A program made the translations under genes and the position numbers. Of a DNA stretch of 64,000 nucleotides, positions 1 to 10,959 are shown in pieces. The notes beneath the pieces were generated by a model, which was not told where the DNA came from, did not search any database, and saw only the letters and a list, made by a program, of their open reading frames with translations. The first letter of the stretch is position 1. Every line of letters starts with the position of its first letter. The stretch spans positions 2,666,001 to 2,730,000 of the forward strand of contig NC_063020.1 of the NCBI RefSeq assembly GCF_020509005.1. The letters run 5' to 3'. This DNA is from Fulvia fulva (lineage: Eukaryota > Ascomycota > Dothideomycetes > Mycosphaerellales > Mycosphaerellaceae).

Positions 1-1137
1 GTAGTATGGAATGCCGATCCGACTGATCTTCAGGAACATCTTGGGCGCCTGATCTGCATTTGCCATGCCGTACAGCACACGACTGCCAGTCAGCATGTTG
101 CTGTTGCCGGAGGACCACGCGGAGGTCAACACAATCGCGTTGATGATCGACGGCACCACTTTGATGCGAGCATTATTCGCCGCGATGACGAATGGCGACT
201 GCGCTGCTGTGCCCGTGGAGTGCAGCAGATTTGGGTCGTTTGATGGTACGACCAAGCCCGCCATGAAGATCGTGATGACATAGAAGATGAGGACCCTCCA
301 GAAGATGCGCTTCGCCGCCTGCGGAATGGCTTGTCTTGGGTTCTTGGTTTCTGCAGCTGCGATTGCAATTGCATGGATTCCTCCATACGCATAAAGAGCG
401 TTGTTGAACGTGGACCAAAATCCAATAAATCGCCCTGTCGTCCCAGGGACGTCAAGATACTGAACGAAAGGCCCAGGATTGCGCCAATACCTGAACCCGA
501 TCGTCTCGCCGCTGGGTCCACCTCCGCAGGTGATGATGAGAGCCAAGATGTTGATGAAGACCACGAGGAAAATCTTCAACATCCCGAAGCCAAACTCAAG
601 CTCGCCGTACACTCTGACGAACAAGCTTGAGCTGAATATGATCAGTGCGCCGAACACGGTGATCCATATTGCATTGTTGACCTCGACCCAGAATTGGACG
701 AGCACGGCGGTTGCGACGATCTCCGATGGTATGGAAACGATATATGAGTATATCATGTTCCACCCATTCGCAAACGCCAGAGCCGGATCGACAAAGAACT
801 CCGAAAACCGGACGACAGAGCCGGACAACGGCACCAGAGCTCCCATCTCAGCAACTGCGATCACGACACTGCAGACCGTGATCCCGATGATCGAGTACCC
901 AAGCCATGCACCAAGAGGACCAGCATTCGCAACTGCACGACCAGAGCCCAGAAACAGTCCAGTTCCAATCGTCCCCGCTAGAGCGATCATCTGAATGTGC
1001 CTCTGATGCAGTCCCTGCTTGACATGCTTCACCTCCTCGAAATGCGCAAACATGCTACCAGTCGACTTGCCATCTTCCACTCCATGCAACGACTCTGCAG
1101 GCGCAGCTTCGATATCTGGCGACCTTGTTTTGTCCAT
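1..1137 (-). CDS. Amino-acid permease (YAT/APC family), C-terminus beyond window edge
   Basis: Plasma-membrane amino-acid/H+ symporter of the fungal YAT group within the APC superfamily. The minus frame is open without stop or intron from the ATG at 1137 to base 1, giving 379 codons; full-length family members have about 500-560, so the last quarter is missing. A hydrophilic N-tail of about 45 residues precedes the first membrane segment. The family motif AGTIGTGLFLGSG lies at residues 54-66, followed by alternating hydrophobic segments; ETKNPRQAIP, typical of the loop after TM6, comes later. The start was chosen because it is the first Met in frame, just ahead of the acidic tail. The oxidoreductase gene at 1704 is divergent and 566 bp away, which suggests a shared promoter region and a linked job in amino-acid or amine use. 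Substrate cannot be read from the sequence. Confidence 0.93.
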   Translation of the reverse strand, partial: MDKTRSPDIEAAPAESLHGVEDGKSTGSMFAHFEEVKHVKQGLHQRHIQMIALAGTIGTGLFLGSGRAVANAGPLGAWLGYSIIGITVCSVVIAVAEMGALVPLSGSVVRFSEFFVDPALAFANGWNMIYSYIVSIPSEIVATAVLVQFWVEVNNAIWITVFGALIIFSSSLFVRVYGELEFGFGMLKIFLVVFINILALIITCGGGPSGETIGFRYWRNPGPFVQYLDVPGTTGRFIGFWSTFNNALYAYGGIHAIAIAAAETKNPRQAIPQAAKRIFWRVLIFYVITIFMAGLVVPSNDPNLLHSTGTAAQSPFVIAANNARIKVVPSIINAIVLTSAWSSGNSNMLTGSRVLYGMANADQAPKMFLKISRIGIPYY

Positions 1138-1703
1138 TTTGTCCTCTCTAGAATAGGTATGGTGTCTTCCAACTGCAAGCTGCAGGTCTGTCGAGCTGAC
1201 CGTAATGGCCCTTTAGAGTCTTTGACTGCGCTGGCAGTGGCGACTGAGACCTCGCGCCTCAGCGTGAGGCTATAGGTAATACCTACTGCCTTGCATATGC
1301 CCACGGTGATAGCGGCATACTAGCGTGGGCATGATAGGCGAGAGTGGTCTTCGTGCCTATCTGGCGGTCTTCGTGAACTTGGCCGCGAGGAGATGCGAAT
1401 TCGGCAGTGGTGTGATTCGCTGCGGCAATCATCATCCTGGTAGACCGCGCCCTGTCGTACGAATACCTCGCGGCGAAGCGGATGTTGGAGTACAGTGTGA
1501 TAACTCTTCACAACAGAAAGCACTGCAAGAACGAAGCTTGTCCAACATCAAGCTCAACCACGCTTTCACGCGGTCCGACCAAATCACCGAGAAGCTGCAG
1601 ACGTTGTGGCGAACAAGCGAGCTGCACGAATCCCACACATCCTGCACCTAGAACTATACTTTGTCCATCCCACGCCATCTGCGCGCGACACGCTGTAAAG
1701 GAC
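1138..1703. promoter_or_regulatory. Shared divergent intergenic region
   Basis: This 566-bp gap separates the start codons of the permease (minus) and the FAD oxidoreductase (plus), so it must hold both promoters. I cannot assign a TATA box or a transcription-factor site with confidence. The plus frame stays open upstream of 1704 back to 1482, but that stretch encodes no family-like sequence and is probably 5' UTR. Confidence 0.5.
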
Positions 1704-3122
1704 ATGGGCTCTGCAGCCGGACAACACAATTACCTCCCTGTAACAAATCCACAACCCGCGTTCTGGGGCAGCAACGCGGACGAATTTCATCATCATCGCA
1801 CAACGCCTGAACTGCCAGAGTATTCCGATATCGTAGTTATTGGCGCTGGTTACGCTGGAGCCGCGACGGCATGGCATCTTGCGAAGGATCGGGATCCGTC
1901 AAAGCCAAGACAGTCTGTGACTGTGCTTGAGGCGCGAGGGATATGTTCCGGTGCCACAGGCAGGAATGGTGGGCACTTGCGGCCTGATTTGTATGGACAT
2001 ACTCCCACATACCTTGAGCGCCATGGCCCTGATGCTGCCATTGAACTGGCTGAGTTCGAAATTGCTCACATTTGGGCCATCAAGGAGTTCGTCGAACAAG
2101 AGAATATCGACTGCGACTTTGTGCTGGCAAGGACTGTTGATACCTGGGCAAACCAGGAAGCAGCAGATGAAGCGACGAAGGTTTATGAAACAATGAAAGG
2201 CCATAGTGTCGCTTACATGCGGGACGTGTTCTTCAGATATGGTCCGGAAGCCGAAGGACTGTCTGGCGTCAAGGGTGCGAAAGCAACAGCTTCATACACC
2301 TCGGGCATGATGTGGCCGTACAAGTTCATCCGGCATATCTTGAAATCGCTCGTCGCGTCTGGCGACTTGAATCTGCAGACTCACTGTCCAGTCACGAAAG
2401 TCGTCCAGAATGCTGACGGAACGTTTACGATCACGACTGCTAGAGGAACGATCCGCGCTAGGAAGGCAGTGCATGCGAGTAATGCGTATGTTGGAGGTCT
2501 CCTGCCGGAATACTCCAAGAGTATTGTTCCTTGCAAGGGCATATGCTGTCGGATCACAGTACCCGAGGGCAAAGTGGCTCCTTTATTGTCCAACTCTTAC
2601 ATCGAGAGGGATGCAAACAGAACACTGTCGTACCTTGTTCCCCGTACCGATGGAAGTATCATCGTCGGTGGCGCAAGCTCGCTATTTAAACCTCACACCG
2701 AACAATGGTACAACAATGTCGATGACAGCGTCCTGATCGACTCAGCAAAGGACTATTATGACGGCTACATGCAAAGGACATTCCGAGGCTGGGAAGACTC
2801 CGAAGCCAGGGTCGACCAGATCTGGACCGGTGTTATGGGTTACTCGTACGACTCCCATGCACATATCGGAGAAGTCCCTGACAGGCCTAGGCAACTTGTC
2901 ATTGCAGGTTTCAATGGTCATGGCATGCCAGTGATCTGGCTGAGCGCGAAAGGAGTGGCCAAGATGTTGAACGATGATGTCCCATTTGAAGAGACGAAGG
3001 TGCCCAGAGTGTTCAAGACGACGAAAGCCAGGCTTGAGGTGGCACAGAATGGGAAGGAGGAGTATGGTGATATTCTGGGTGATGGGTCTCTGTCGCAGAA
3101 GGTGAGCAATGCACGCCCGTAG
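1704..3122 (+). CDS. FAD-dependent oxidoreductase (DAO family)
   Basis: A 472-residue flavoprotein of the D-amino-acid oxidase (DAO) superfamily, close in layout to fungal relatives of bacterial OrdL/PuuB-type amine oxidoreductases. Residues 41-52 form the dinucleotide-binding strand and loop (SDIVVIGAGYAG, GxGxxG at 47-52). Glu76 ends the second strand where it would hold the FAD ribose, and GATGRNGGH at 83-91 is the conserved second flavin motif. Near the C-terminus, GVMGYSYDSHAHIGEVP and IAGFNGHGMP match the substrate/FAD-closing segments of the family. No intron is needed. The frame is open from 1482, but Met at 1704 is preferred because family homology begins shortly after it and the length fits. 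No signal peptide is seen, so it is probably cytosolic or peroxisomal. The divergent permease supports a role in oxidising an imported amino acid or amine; the substrate is inference. Confidence 0.9.
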   Translation: MGSAAGQHNYLPVTNPQPAFWGSNADEFHHHRTTPELPEYSDIVVIGAGYAGAATAWHLAKDRDPSKPRQSVTVLEARGICSGATGRNGGHLRPDLYGHTPTYLERHGPDAAIELAEFEIAHIWAIKEFVEQENIDCDFVLARTVDTWANQEAADEATKVYETMKGHSVAYMRDVFFRYGPEAEGLSGVKGAKATASYTSGMMWPYKFIRHILKSLVASGDLNLQTHCPVTKVVQNADGTFTITTARGTIRARKAVHASNAYVGGLLPEYSKSIVPCKGICCRITVPEGKVAPLLSNSYIERDANRTLSYLVPRTDGSIIVGGASSLFKPHTEQWYNNVDDSVLIDSAKDYYDGYMQRTFRGWEDSEARVDQIWTGVMGYSYDSHAHIGEVPDRPRQLVIAGFNGHGMPVIWLSAKGVAKMLNDDVPFEETKVPRVFKTTKARLEVAQNGKEEYGDILGDGSLSQKVSNARP

Positions 3123-6100
3123 CCGAACCACATGTCCTCTACGGTGGCAGGATCGGTTGGAGGCGGTGCTTGGAGCCATGTCGCTTCGTGGAAGAGACCC
3201 AGAGGCTCCTTCTAAGCGAGCTGTCGCTGCGGCCTTGTCGAGCGATTTGAAATGGGCTCCTGGGGACTCATACACTGGGTGGAGGTGGTCGAATGCAGTC
3301 CTCTTATCCTGCATCTTGGCTAGCGCTTTGCGACGTGCTGTCGAGACCCTCGGCAAGTGACAACTTGTAATTCTGCCGAACACGAAGAAGCTCGATGTCC
3401 TTTTCGCTGGAGCGTTGCGATGCTCCATGCCACTCCACTATAGGATGATGCACAAAGGAGGCGCTGGTGGCTCAGAGCCAAGGGTTTGGTTGTGACGCCT
3501 CACTTTTCGGCACAGAGGTGCTTGACTCTGCAGTTTTACCGGTTTCACGACCCAGCCGTAACGACACTAAATCCGGGAACCAGAGATTAGTATCGGCCGT
3601 AAGATGCGCAGGAGAGATCTTAGATCCAGGGACCAGCTTCGAATGTGGAACTTGCATCCGTTTCCGCGCATATGAACTGACGTTGAATCGTCATCCTCGG
3701 AGTAGTGATGCTTGTTCAGGACTTCATCGTTGATGAAGGCGTCGAAGAAGGTTGGTGGAACTCTTAAGCTTGAAGGTTAGCTTCGTTAGCGACGGGCGGA
3801 TGATGTCCGCCCATACAAGGTGTGCGCCATAGCTGCGCCATAGCTGCGCCAGCATTTGCTGGCGAGTGCTCCAGCCGTTCGGCCAAGCTCCAACCAGGAG
3901 GGCATTTGAGGGTCTTGCGATGCGATTGATGTGAGACACCATCGTTGGGATGAGATGCATGCAACAGCAATATATCAGAGTTCCAGCCGATGTTGGTGAC
4001 TGACCGCCAGAGCTGAGATGCAGCTGTGAGGATGCGTGGAGGTTGGAGAGCAAGGCGTGGGATTCTTGCGTACAGATGCACGCGACGCCGGCAACGTGCC
4101 AGTCGCATGCGATCGACGACGCGGGAGGGAGTAGACTATCCTTGGATCGGCTCGAATAATGCGTTGTCTGCTTGCGATTTTCAGCTGGCTCACCAGCACT
4201 CTCCGGCATTGAGATGTCTTCATCTTCGAGCGTCACAACTTGGCTCAAGATCTTGCGGCGTTCGACCTGCAGCGGGGCCTCCATGACACGTTGACAGCGG
4301 CGTAGTGGAGTGTGATCGCTTCCACCGATGTGGTTCTTGTTATGCACACCCGCATTAGCGTACCTTCGATTCGAACCTCTTGTGTGTGGATTCTTGCAGT
4401 GGGATCTGTTACCAGACCCATGGACACCCCTCAGCACTCTGAACGTCACGAATGTCTTTCCTGGTGCCAGCAGTCCTCAAACACAAGAGCTGTGATCTTG
4501 CGATCCGACAAATGCGGTACTCTTTGAAAAGGGCTCCGCAAGGCACCGGAAGCAGATGCCGTGTTCTTCAGGACTTCGAGAACAGGAGCTTGATCTACCA
4601 CTAGGAAGTAGACCATGAGCATTAGCAGTGCTATTGGCCGACAGGCTGAGACATCACCCACCGATTGGATGCGTCGCTTTGCTGTCATTCCTGATCAGTG
4701 AAGAAGGAACTGCGCTTCCTTGGACGTGGTTGTTGTTGTTGTTGCCGTTGAGATCCTCCTCAAGCACAGCTTTGCAAGGGTCGGGCAGTGCGTTTGAGAC
4801 TGCGGCTCGGAAGGCATATCTAACGATACTGTAGCAGCAGGAGATGAAATCGCTCGTGGCAAGCGAGTTCTTCCACCTGTTGTTATAAGCATATGCCATT
4901 CCCCCAGTCCCTCGGCTGGTGTATTCGAGATCCGACACTGTGCAACCCTTGGCGTGCATCTGCCCCCGGCACGTTACTAGACCCGACGCATCATCGGAAA
5001 CGAACCACGAGCCGATCAAGTACGAAGCTGCACGAGAGATCGTACTGGGCCGAAACTCCGCAGAAGGGTCTTGTTGTTCACGTCACTTTCGTGAACCAAG
5101 GGCCTGGTGCTGACCACGGTCCACAACCTTGTTGGACGCCAAGCCTCAACAACCACCGCCTACCGAAGCATTGAAGGCACTGGCTCAAACACAGACTAGT
5201 CGAAGCATCTGCAAACATAAGGCGTGGGCTCGCCGCCACATTGTCGATACTTAAAGACTGCCTCGCCTTTATGCTGTGCTACGACGCACGTGCTTGCTGC
5301 CCAATTGTCGACTATTCGGTTCTAGATGCGATGTGCCAACACGTCAAAGTGAGGTACTCATGTGGGCACACAAGATACTGCGTGCTGTGTTGGTGTAAGA
5401 TATCTCTTCAAGCAGTAATCAGGTAGTGTTGGACAACGCTTACAAGTCGCTCAGGCTCGAAGTACACCGATCTACAGAAATGCTGTCCTTTACAGATTCG
5501 ACGGTGGGAGAACCTCACGATGGAACGATGTGGTAAGGCGTGGAGTCGCCCAGAAGCCAGCCATGAAAGCTGATACAACCCACAGGCTGTTGCCGTGATA
5601 CCAACTCGTTGTCCAAGCGAAGACGCGTATGTCTGATGCCCAAACCTCCCTCGAATCGCATCACGAAGCGCACAATACAGGGTATCAACGGATCCATAGC
5701 TCGATCCAAGCCGGTCCCAGTATCATGAGACGGCGATACTGGCGTTCCTGGGCTTTACAAAATCTCGCGGAGTTCTGGCGTTTCGCTGTTACTGGAACAC
5801 CTGTGCTGGTTTGGCCGAAGGTGTCACATTTATGACCGACTAGCATGCTATCATTGTGCTTTGAACATCTTGCTGCACCGGGGCACTTCTGGCGTTGTAA
5901 GGGAATCGAATGTGGGCATGTACGATAAAGATGGCCTCAACGTAGACGCATAAAGCGATGGCTTGCTCTTTCTCAGTCCTGACAGATCGACGTGTGTCGA
6001 TCGATGTCCCTAGCCAGGTACTGGCAGTGGCAACACTCTACGAGAGCATTTCTTCATTGCCAGCTGTTTTGAGCGCAGTAGGGAATTGGCGATCTTGCCA

Positions 6101-6920
6101 GCCTTTCCATCTCAGAAGATGCGAGCATGGAGGTATTTGGAAGTGGATGTAACATATCGCTCGCGCTAGCAAGTGACTACCATTGACCACGGCACGGATG
6201 TCTTGCAGTTACCACGCGGGCTGGACCGATGACAGATAGCCGCCGAGCCTCCTCTTGAAAGCCACACTGGTGTGCAGTCGTAGAGCCTGTGACATGTAGC
6301 ATCGGTGTGAGGCTTCAGCTGATAGGTAAATCAAGAGCGCAGGTAAGTTGGCATCGCCGTGAAGCTGCATACTGTCGTCCGCGCGCGGGCGTGGCGATGC
6401 CGCAGACCAGGTGCTGACTAGATCGTGATACGCTCCGAGCGAGTTCCAGCCGAAGGAGCATCACAAGTGAGGTGTGGGATGGCTTGCGGAATCATAATAT
6501 CCTCCTCGCCAACTAATGCAGTTATTTGCATTCGCGGGGGCGCCGGATGAGGATCCGCAAGGCGGCTGGCGTGAAGACGCCATTGCTCCTGCATGAGAAT
6601 GACGAAGTGCTCGCTAGCATCTGGGAGCTCTTAATCGTTGATCGGCAGATGTTTCAAGATGAACTCCAACATGCTCCACTGGTACAAAAGTGTCGGATCC
6701 GAGAGCATCGGCAGAGCTCGATGAGCCTGATGTTTGTGGCTGGTGTGACTGTGAAGGGTAAGCTTATTAGTGATTGCATCGTTCGTAGTAGTGCTGCAGC
6801 ACAATAGTGCCCTTGGGTATGGTCAGTGGTAGGGATGGTTCAGCGGATGGACGTGTACCGAGATCTGAAATTCAAAGTCGTCTGACCATGAGCGTTGAGC
6901 ATTCTTTGCCGAGTACTCTG
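3123..6920. other. Gene-poor host interval with no recognised gene
   Basis: About 3.8 kb with normal, un-RIPed host composition. The longest open frame is 241 codons on the minus strand (3724-4449); its translation is low in complexity, has no family I know and may be chance. Smaller frames (for example 4654-5019 minus) are equally unrecognised. A short TTG repeat lies near 4,730 and an 11-bp tandem doublet near 3,835. No tRNA or rRNA was found. Confidence 0.4.
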
Positions 6921-7713
6921 TCAAGCGGCTGCAGCTGCCTCGACCAACTTCTGCGCCGTCTCGACGAGCGTGGGAGCCATGACTTCCATGTCTCCCCCGA
7001 AAATGTCCAGACAGTCTTCTTTCTCATATGCCGAAGTGTATGCACCTTTGAAGCCAACTTGCCGCGCAGCTGAAACATCCCACATGTGAGCAGCAAAGAA
7101 CCATTTCTGATCGTCCTTGCCGAACTTCTCAAAGACAGGTCTGTACGCTGCAAGTGCTGGCTTTGCTACGCCTTGCGAATCACAGCTAACGAAGTTCTCG
7201 GCTGGCATCTCAACGCCGCTACGCTTGAAGTAGCCTTGCACCCGAGCAATGTCTGGATATGGTCAGTCCAGAGATGGAGAGTTTGTACCACTTGCCTGCC
7301 TTACCTGCTGTTGTCAGACACCAAACGCTGAATCCATTACTCCTCAAGGTCTCAATGCATTCTTTTGCACCCTCTCTTGGCCCAAGCAGCGAGTATCCTG
7401 CTTGGCACCTGTCTCGTTCTTCGTCTGTTGCGAATTGTCGGGGTTCTTGAATGCCAGACATCCACAAAGTCCTATAGAACATGGCCTTCATGACGTCCTT
7501 ATACGAGGTGTGTCGCGAGGAGATGCTGAGGAAGGTGAACTCGAGCTCCGCCTGTGTCATCCAGGCAAAGCCAAAGAGCTGCGCCGGAATGCCATGACTG
7601 CGTAGCTTCTCTCCAATGACCTCGTTGATGCGGTTGTAGAATGCATCGAAGCATACCAATGTGCCGACAATGTCGAAGACTACGTGCTTGGCCATGGTGC
7701 TCTTGCTCGACAT
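6921..7713 (-). CDS. Haloacid dehalogenase type II-like HAD hydrolase
   Basis: HAD-superfamily hydrolase resembling L-2-haloacid dehalogenases. Two exons (7713-7305 and 7252-6921) joined across a 52-nt intron give 246 residues, a usual length for this family. All four HAD motifs are visible: Asp14 in FDIVGT (motif I nucleophile), the Ser/Thr motif II near residues 133-135 (CLTTA), Lys167 in QGVAKP (motif III), and Asp195 in AAHMWDVSAA (motif IV). The cap domain lies between motifs I and II, as in subclass C1. A second Met at codon 7, immediately before motif I, could be the real start. Fungal members are often annotated as dehalogenases without a proven halogenated substrate, so a general phosphatase-like or dehalogenase role is all that can be claimed. 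The divergent HET gene starts 570 bp away. Confidence 0.9.
7253..7304 (-). other. Spliceosomal intron in the HAD gene
   Basis: Read on the minus strand, the 52-nt intron begins GTAAGG and ends TCCAG, with a CTGAC branch-like box 9 nt upstream of the 3' end. Removing it joins CLTTA to DIARVQGYF in frame and restores normal spacing between HAD motifs II and III. Without it the frame runs into unrelated residues. Confidence 0.88.
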
Positions 7714-8283
7714 TCCTGTTCCAATGCTGTACGAACGACTCTTTCTCTGCTACGACTGGCCTGCGGCCTCGGTCCATTGACCTGCTGAATGTCAACAAGG
7801 CATCCGGAATGTCGACAATCGTGGTATAGTCCTTCGCGGGCGACCTTCGGCAGCCATCCGCAGGGGTCGACGGGCTCGGCCAAGGCATCGTAGGGCTATC
7901 GTCGATCGGCCAGGTCATGACTGATGAGCATTGCTCATACAAGGCTGTAATCTATTGCATCGCCGAAAGTTGTTTCGTGAAAAGGCATCGCAGGTCCCAG
8001 AATAGTTCACGTGCTTGGCTTGGACAAGGTTTGTGGCCTGAGGCATTCTCTGACAATCATTCTTGCATCCAGCCAACCTCGATCACTGTGTTGCAGTACA
8101 CGAACTAGTCTAATACCCAACGCCCAATCTGTCAACAATGCTACCTATCGCCGCACAGATGTCGCCACATGACCGGCGCGCACAGCATTACCCAGCGCGG
8201 AGATTCTGAATATCTCTCAGCACGATTACGCTGAGAGTCTCAGTGCATTCGTTCATCTATGCTAAGGCACATTCGATCTGAAG
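7714..8283. promoter_or_regulatory. Divergent intergenic region between HAD and HET genes
   Basis: 570 bp between two start codons facing away from each other, so it should contain both promoters. Several short frames cross it but none looks like a protein family. I see no site I can name. Confidence 0.4.
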
Positions 8284-8736
8284 ATGATTTACCAGCCTTT
8301 AAGCGATGCGAGACGCCACTTCCGCCTGCTTACAGTACACAGAGGAGAGGAGCCCACAGAGCTGCAATGCTCCCTCAATAACGCGACAATTGGCGACGCG
8401 AGGCAGTATGAGACAGTATCGTACTGTTGGGGCAACGATCTACCGCCAGCTCTGCTCCAAGTCGATGGCGAGGCGCTTTATGCTCCTGCCAATGCTCACG
8501 CAGCGATACATCGGTTCAGATCCAAGAATGCCGACACGGTACTTTGGATTGACTCTGTCTGCATCGACCAGAGGGATACACACGAACGCAGCATGCAGGT
8601 CGCTTCCATGGGCTCGATATATGTGACGTTCTTACCCGAACACAACGCCGGCTTGGCGCTCAGCTTCATATTTAGAGTTTTCTCAGGTAGCTTTTCTGTA
8701 TCTCAGATTCACACTCGCCAAGGTTCTCACATCTAG
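8284..8736 (+). CDS. HET-domain protein, truncated at TE boundary
   Basis: N-terminal part of a heterokaryon-incompatibility (HET) domain protein, a family whose members trigger cell death after non-self fusion or act in fungal innate immunity. The hallmark blocks are present: YETVSYCWG at residues 42-50 and LWIDSVCIDQ at 87-96, followed by a weaker third block around MGSIY and FLPEHNAGL. The frame stops after 150 codons, whereas HET proteins usually have 400-800 residues. The last 20 or so residues no longer resemble the family. RIP-damaged transposon sequence starts within about 30-60 bp of the stop, so the gene has most likely lost its 3' part by insertion or deletion. A splice donor near 8,687 could extend it slightly, but no downstream HET sequence follows. 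Probably a pseudogene or fragment. Confidence 0.8.
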   Translation: MIYQPLSDARRHFRLLTVHRGEEPTELQCSLNNATIGDARQYETVSYCWGNDLPPALLQVDGEALYAPANAHAAIHRFRSKNADTVLWIDSVCIDQRDTHERSMQVASMGSIYVTFLPEHNAGLALSFIFRVFSGSFSVSQIHTRQGSHI

Positions 8737-8759
8737 TAGCTTCCCTTCCTTTCAGCCTT

Positions 8760-9890
8760 TCTATCAGGTTGAATCAGCCTATAAGTGAATCTCCTAAGCT
8801 ATAAGTCTCTAACTTACGCCTTAGTCGGACCTTAGTACTAAAGCTAAGCGAGGTAACCTTACTAACCTTATCTTAGCTCCTACAAATAGGACGGGCTACT
8901 CAAACCTTTAGTATAGAGGACACTAATTAATACCCTAATTAAGGCGGTTATTACCTACCGGATTAGTAAGGTTTCGCTACTTATCTAGTCGGAGAGGGCC
9001 TAGCCTATAGTCGCGCCCTAGGTAATAACTACGCGGCTTAGCCTACTAGCCTAAACGACACCTTTAGGGCCACTTAGGCTATACCCCTAGCTACTCGGTC
9101 GTACCGCCGCCCTGACCGCGATAGCGACGCGGAGATAGATAGGGCGGACTACCTAGACGAAGATAACTTCGGCCTATATAACGAGCTAGCTAGTAGAGGT
9201 AAGGCGTCTAGGATAGGAGATCCCCCTATTCTAAAGTCTAACGCTTAGAACGACGAATGCCTTAACTAGATATCGTCTATTAGAGCCTAGATTAGCCTAA
9301 ATACAAAATATATTATTAAACGACGCCTTTCCGACCTAGAGAAACTAGAGCTCGTTAGTAGCTTTATCGGTAGCGACTTTAACTAGTTATAGTTTAAAGC
9401 TATTAAAGAAACGCGCCTAAAGCCCCCTTATCTTAGGCACGGTAATTTCGACAATATAATCACGTAGATCTCTAACTTTATAGTCGACCTAGACTATTAG
9501 GAGTAGATCTAGCGTAAGTAGAAGACTACTCGTTAAACTAGGAGTATTAGGACCTTTATTAGATTACTTAGGCTAACTAGGAGCCGTATAACTCCCCTAC
9601 TAGATAACTTTACCTACCTACGTAAGTTTTTAGCCGGCCTAAAGCCCGATATACTAGCTAAACTAGATAATCGTAACTTCCGAGCGACTAATATAAATAT
9701 CCGCGTCTACTTCTAGTAGGCTATTATAGCCGACTAGCGACTCTACCTTAGCCGCGGAAGAGACTAGAAGCTAGCCGTAATAATATTAGCCGTCGAAAAG
9801 TTCGTAGATAGAGATACTAAAGCCTTTATAGCTCTCCGGAGCGACTTAGGTAGCTCGGCGCGCGGTAGAGGACGCGGTAGAGGCCGCGGC
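8760..9890 (+). mobile_element. LTR-retrotransposon gag fragment (RIP-damaged)
   Basis: First element of the TE block. From about 9,240 the plus strand reads as a gag-like protein broken by TAG stops, with stretches such as FTYLRKFLAGLKPDILAKL and ending in an Arg-Gly repeat (RGRGRGRG) before base 9,890, where the LTR of Gyp-B copy 2 begins. No LTR of its own and no pol were found; the left edge at about 8,760 is where normal host dinucleotide use gives way to CpA-depleted sequence. Confidence 0.6.
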
Positions 9891-10043
9891 TATTACGGCC
9901 CTAGGCCTAGTAAATAGATAGCTAGTACGTAGGTCGCGCGTACTAGCGTAATACCTCGGCTTATATATAGCCTCGGCGTACCTCGCGCTCCTCTTTCCTA
10001 CGTACCTAGCTACCCTATATTAATACGACTATAAACCGCTATA
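9891..10043 (+). repeat. 5' LTR of Gyp-B copy 2
   Basis: 153 bp beginning TATTACGGCCCTAGG and ending CCGCTATA, matching the reverse complement of the 161-bp LTRs at 39,565-39,725 and 46,825-46,985. The terminal TG/CA of a normal LTR has become TA/TA by RIP. The element's primer-site region follows directly (CTTAGCTAGG), as in the complete copy. Confidence 0.85.
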
Positions 10044-10059
10044 CTTAGCTAGGTCTCTA

Positions 10060-10641
10060 TATCCGTAGAAGAGCTACGACGGGATCTATAAGAGTACAGA
10101 TTATTAATAACCGTAATAAGACATTACGGCGTACGTTAGAAAAAACGTACGACTCGGTATAAGAGACTACTACCTTAGGCTAAGTAGTACCTAATATAGT
10201 ACGCCCTTAAGGACAACGAGGCTTACTACTAGCTATATAACTAGTAGTATAGCGCGAGTCTATATATAATATATAGTCTCTAGGATAGATATAGTAGTAG
10301 TAGTAAACTACCGACGACGCCTTATAGTATAAACTCGAGAGCTTATAGCGATTAGTTACCGACCTACCGCCTAAGTTTAACCTATACGACCTTCTTTCCG
10401 ATAACGAGATCTAGAATGTCGATAGTATAGCTACGGCGGTAGTTAACTACGACGACGACGGCGCTACCGAAGAAGGCGAAGGAGAGGAAGGTAAGATATA
10501 ATAATAAGTCGCGAAGACCCTCCGAATCCCCGTTAACGACCTCCTATAACTCGATACCGATCAACTCGTTAAGCTCGTATAGGAGCCCGAGAGGGCCGCG
10601 GCTATCTACTTTATCCTACGACGTACCGAGTAAGAGTATAG
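10060..10641 (+). pseudogene. Gyp-B copy 2 gag, first piece
   Basis: Gag relic of a Gypsy element, read with TAG stops in plus orientation; it matches the minus-strand gag of Gyp-B copy 1. The frame is cut at 10,641 by Gyp-A and resumes at 18,546. An acidic Glu/Asp-rich stretch is visible near 10,440-10,490. Not expressible. Confidence 0.7.
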
Positions 10642-10959
10642 TATTAACGAGCTAAGGGCCCCTAAAATTTACGCGTCGAATCTCGTTAACCTTTAACGGT
10701 TAATTACGTAGTAGGGGTATATAGGGGTACTGCTAAGATATATATAGTTAGGAGGCGACCTTAGTAGGAAGCTAGGATTTACGAAAAAATACCTCTATAA
10801 GGTAAAAACACGGGAATTTAAGATTTTTAGATTTATTATCTTTTAGGATCTTAGTATATATTTTACGGCCCGCGGACCGGCAAATATATACACCTACGCG
10901 CAAGCCATTCTAAGGTCACTAGGTACGCCCTTACTTACTAGGGTAGTTAGTCGTCTATA
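10642..10959 (+). repeat. 5' LTR of Gyp-A
   Basis: 318 bp, starting TATTAACGAGC and ending GTCTATA. Aligns base for base with 18,228-18,545; the differences I see are nearly all C/T or G/A transitions. The first two bases are TA here and TG in the 3' copy, as RIP would produce. Confidence 0.93.

Noticed and set aside
126..521. 131-codon minus-strand frame in another phase within the permease
   Set aside because: Shadow of the permease gene, whose own frame is continuous and family-like.
2742..3428. 228-codon minus-strand frame overlapping the oxidoreductase
   Set aside because: Antisense to the conserved C-terminus of the FAD enzyme; translation has no family features.
4355..4385. GGTTCGAATC-like sequence (minus strand) suggesting a tRNA T-loop
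   Set aside because: The flanking bases do not form a T-stem, and no anticodon or acceptor stem can be drawn around it.
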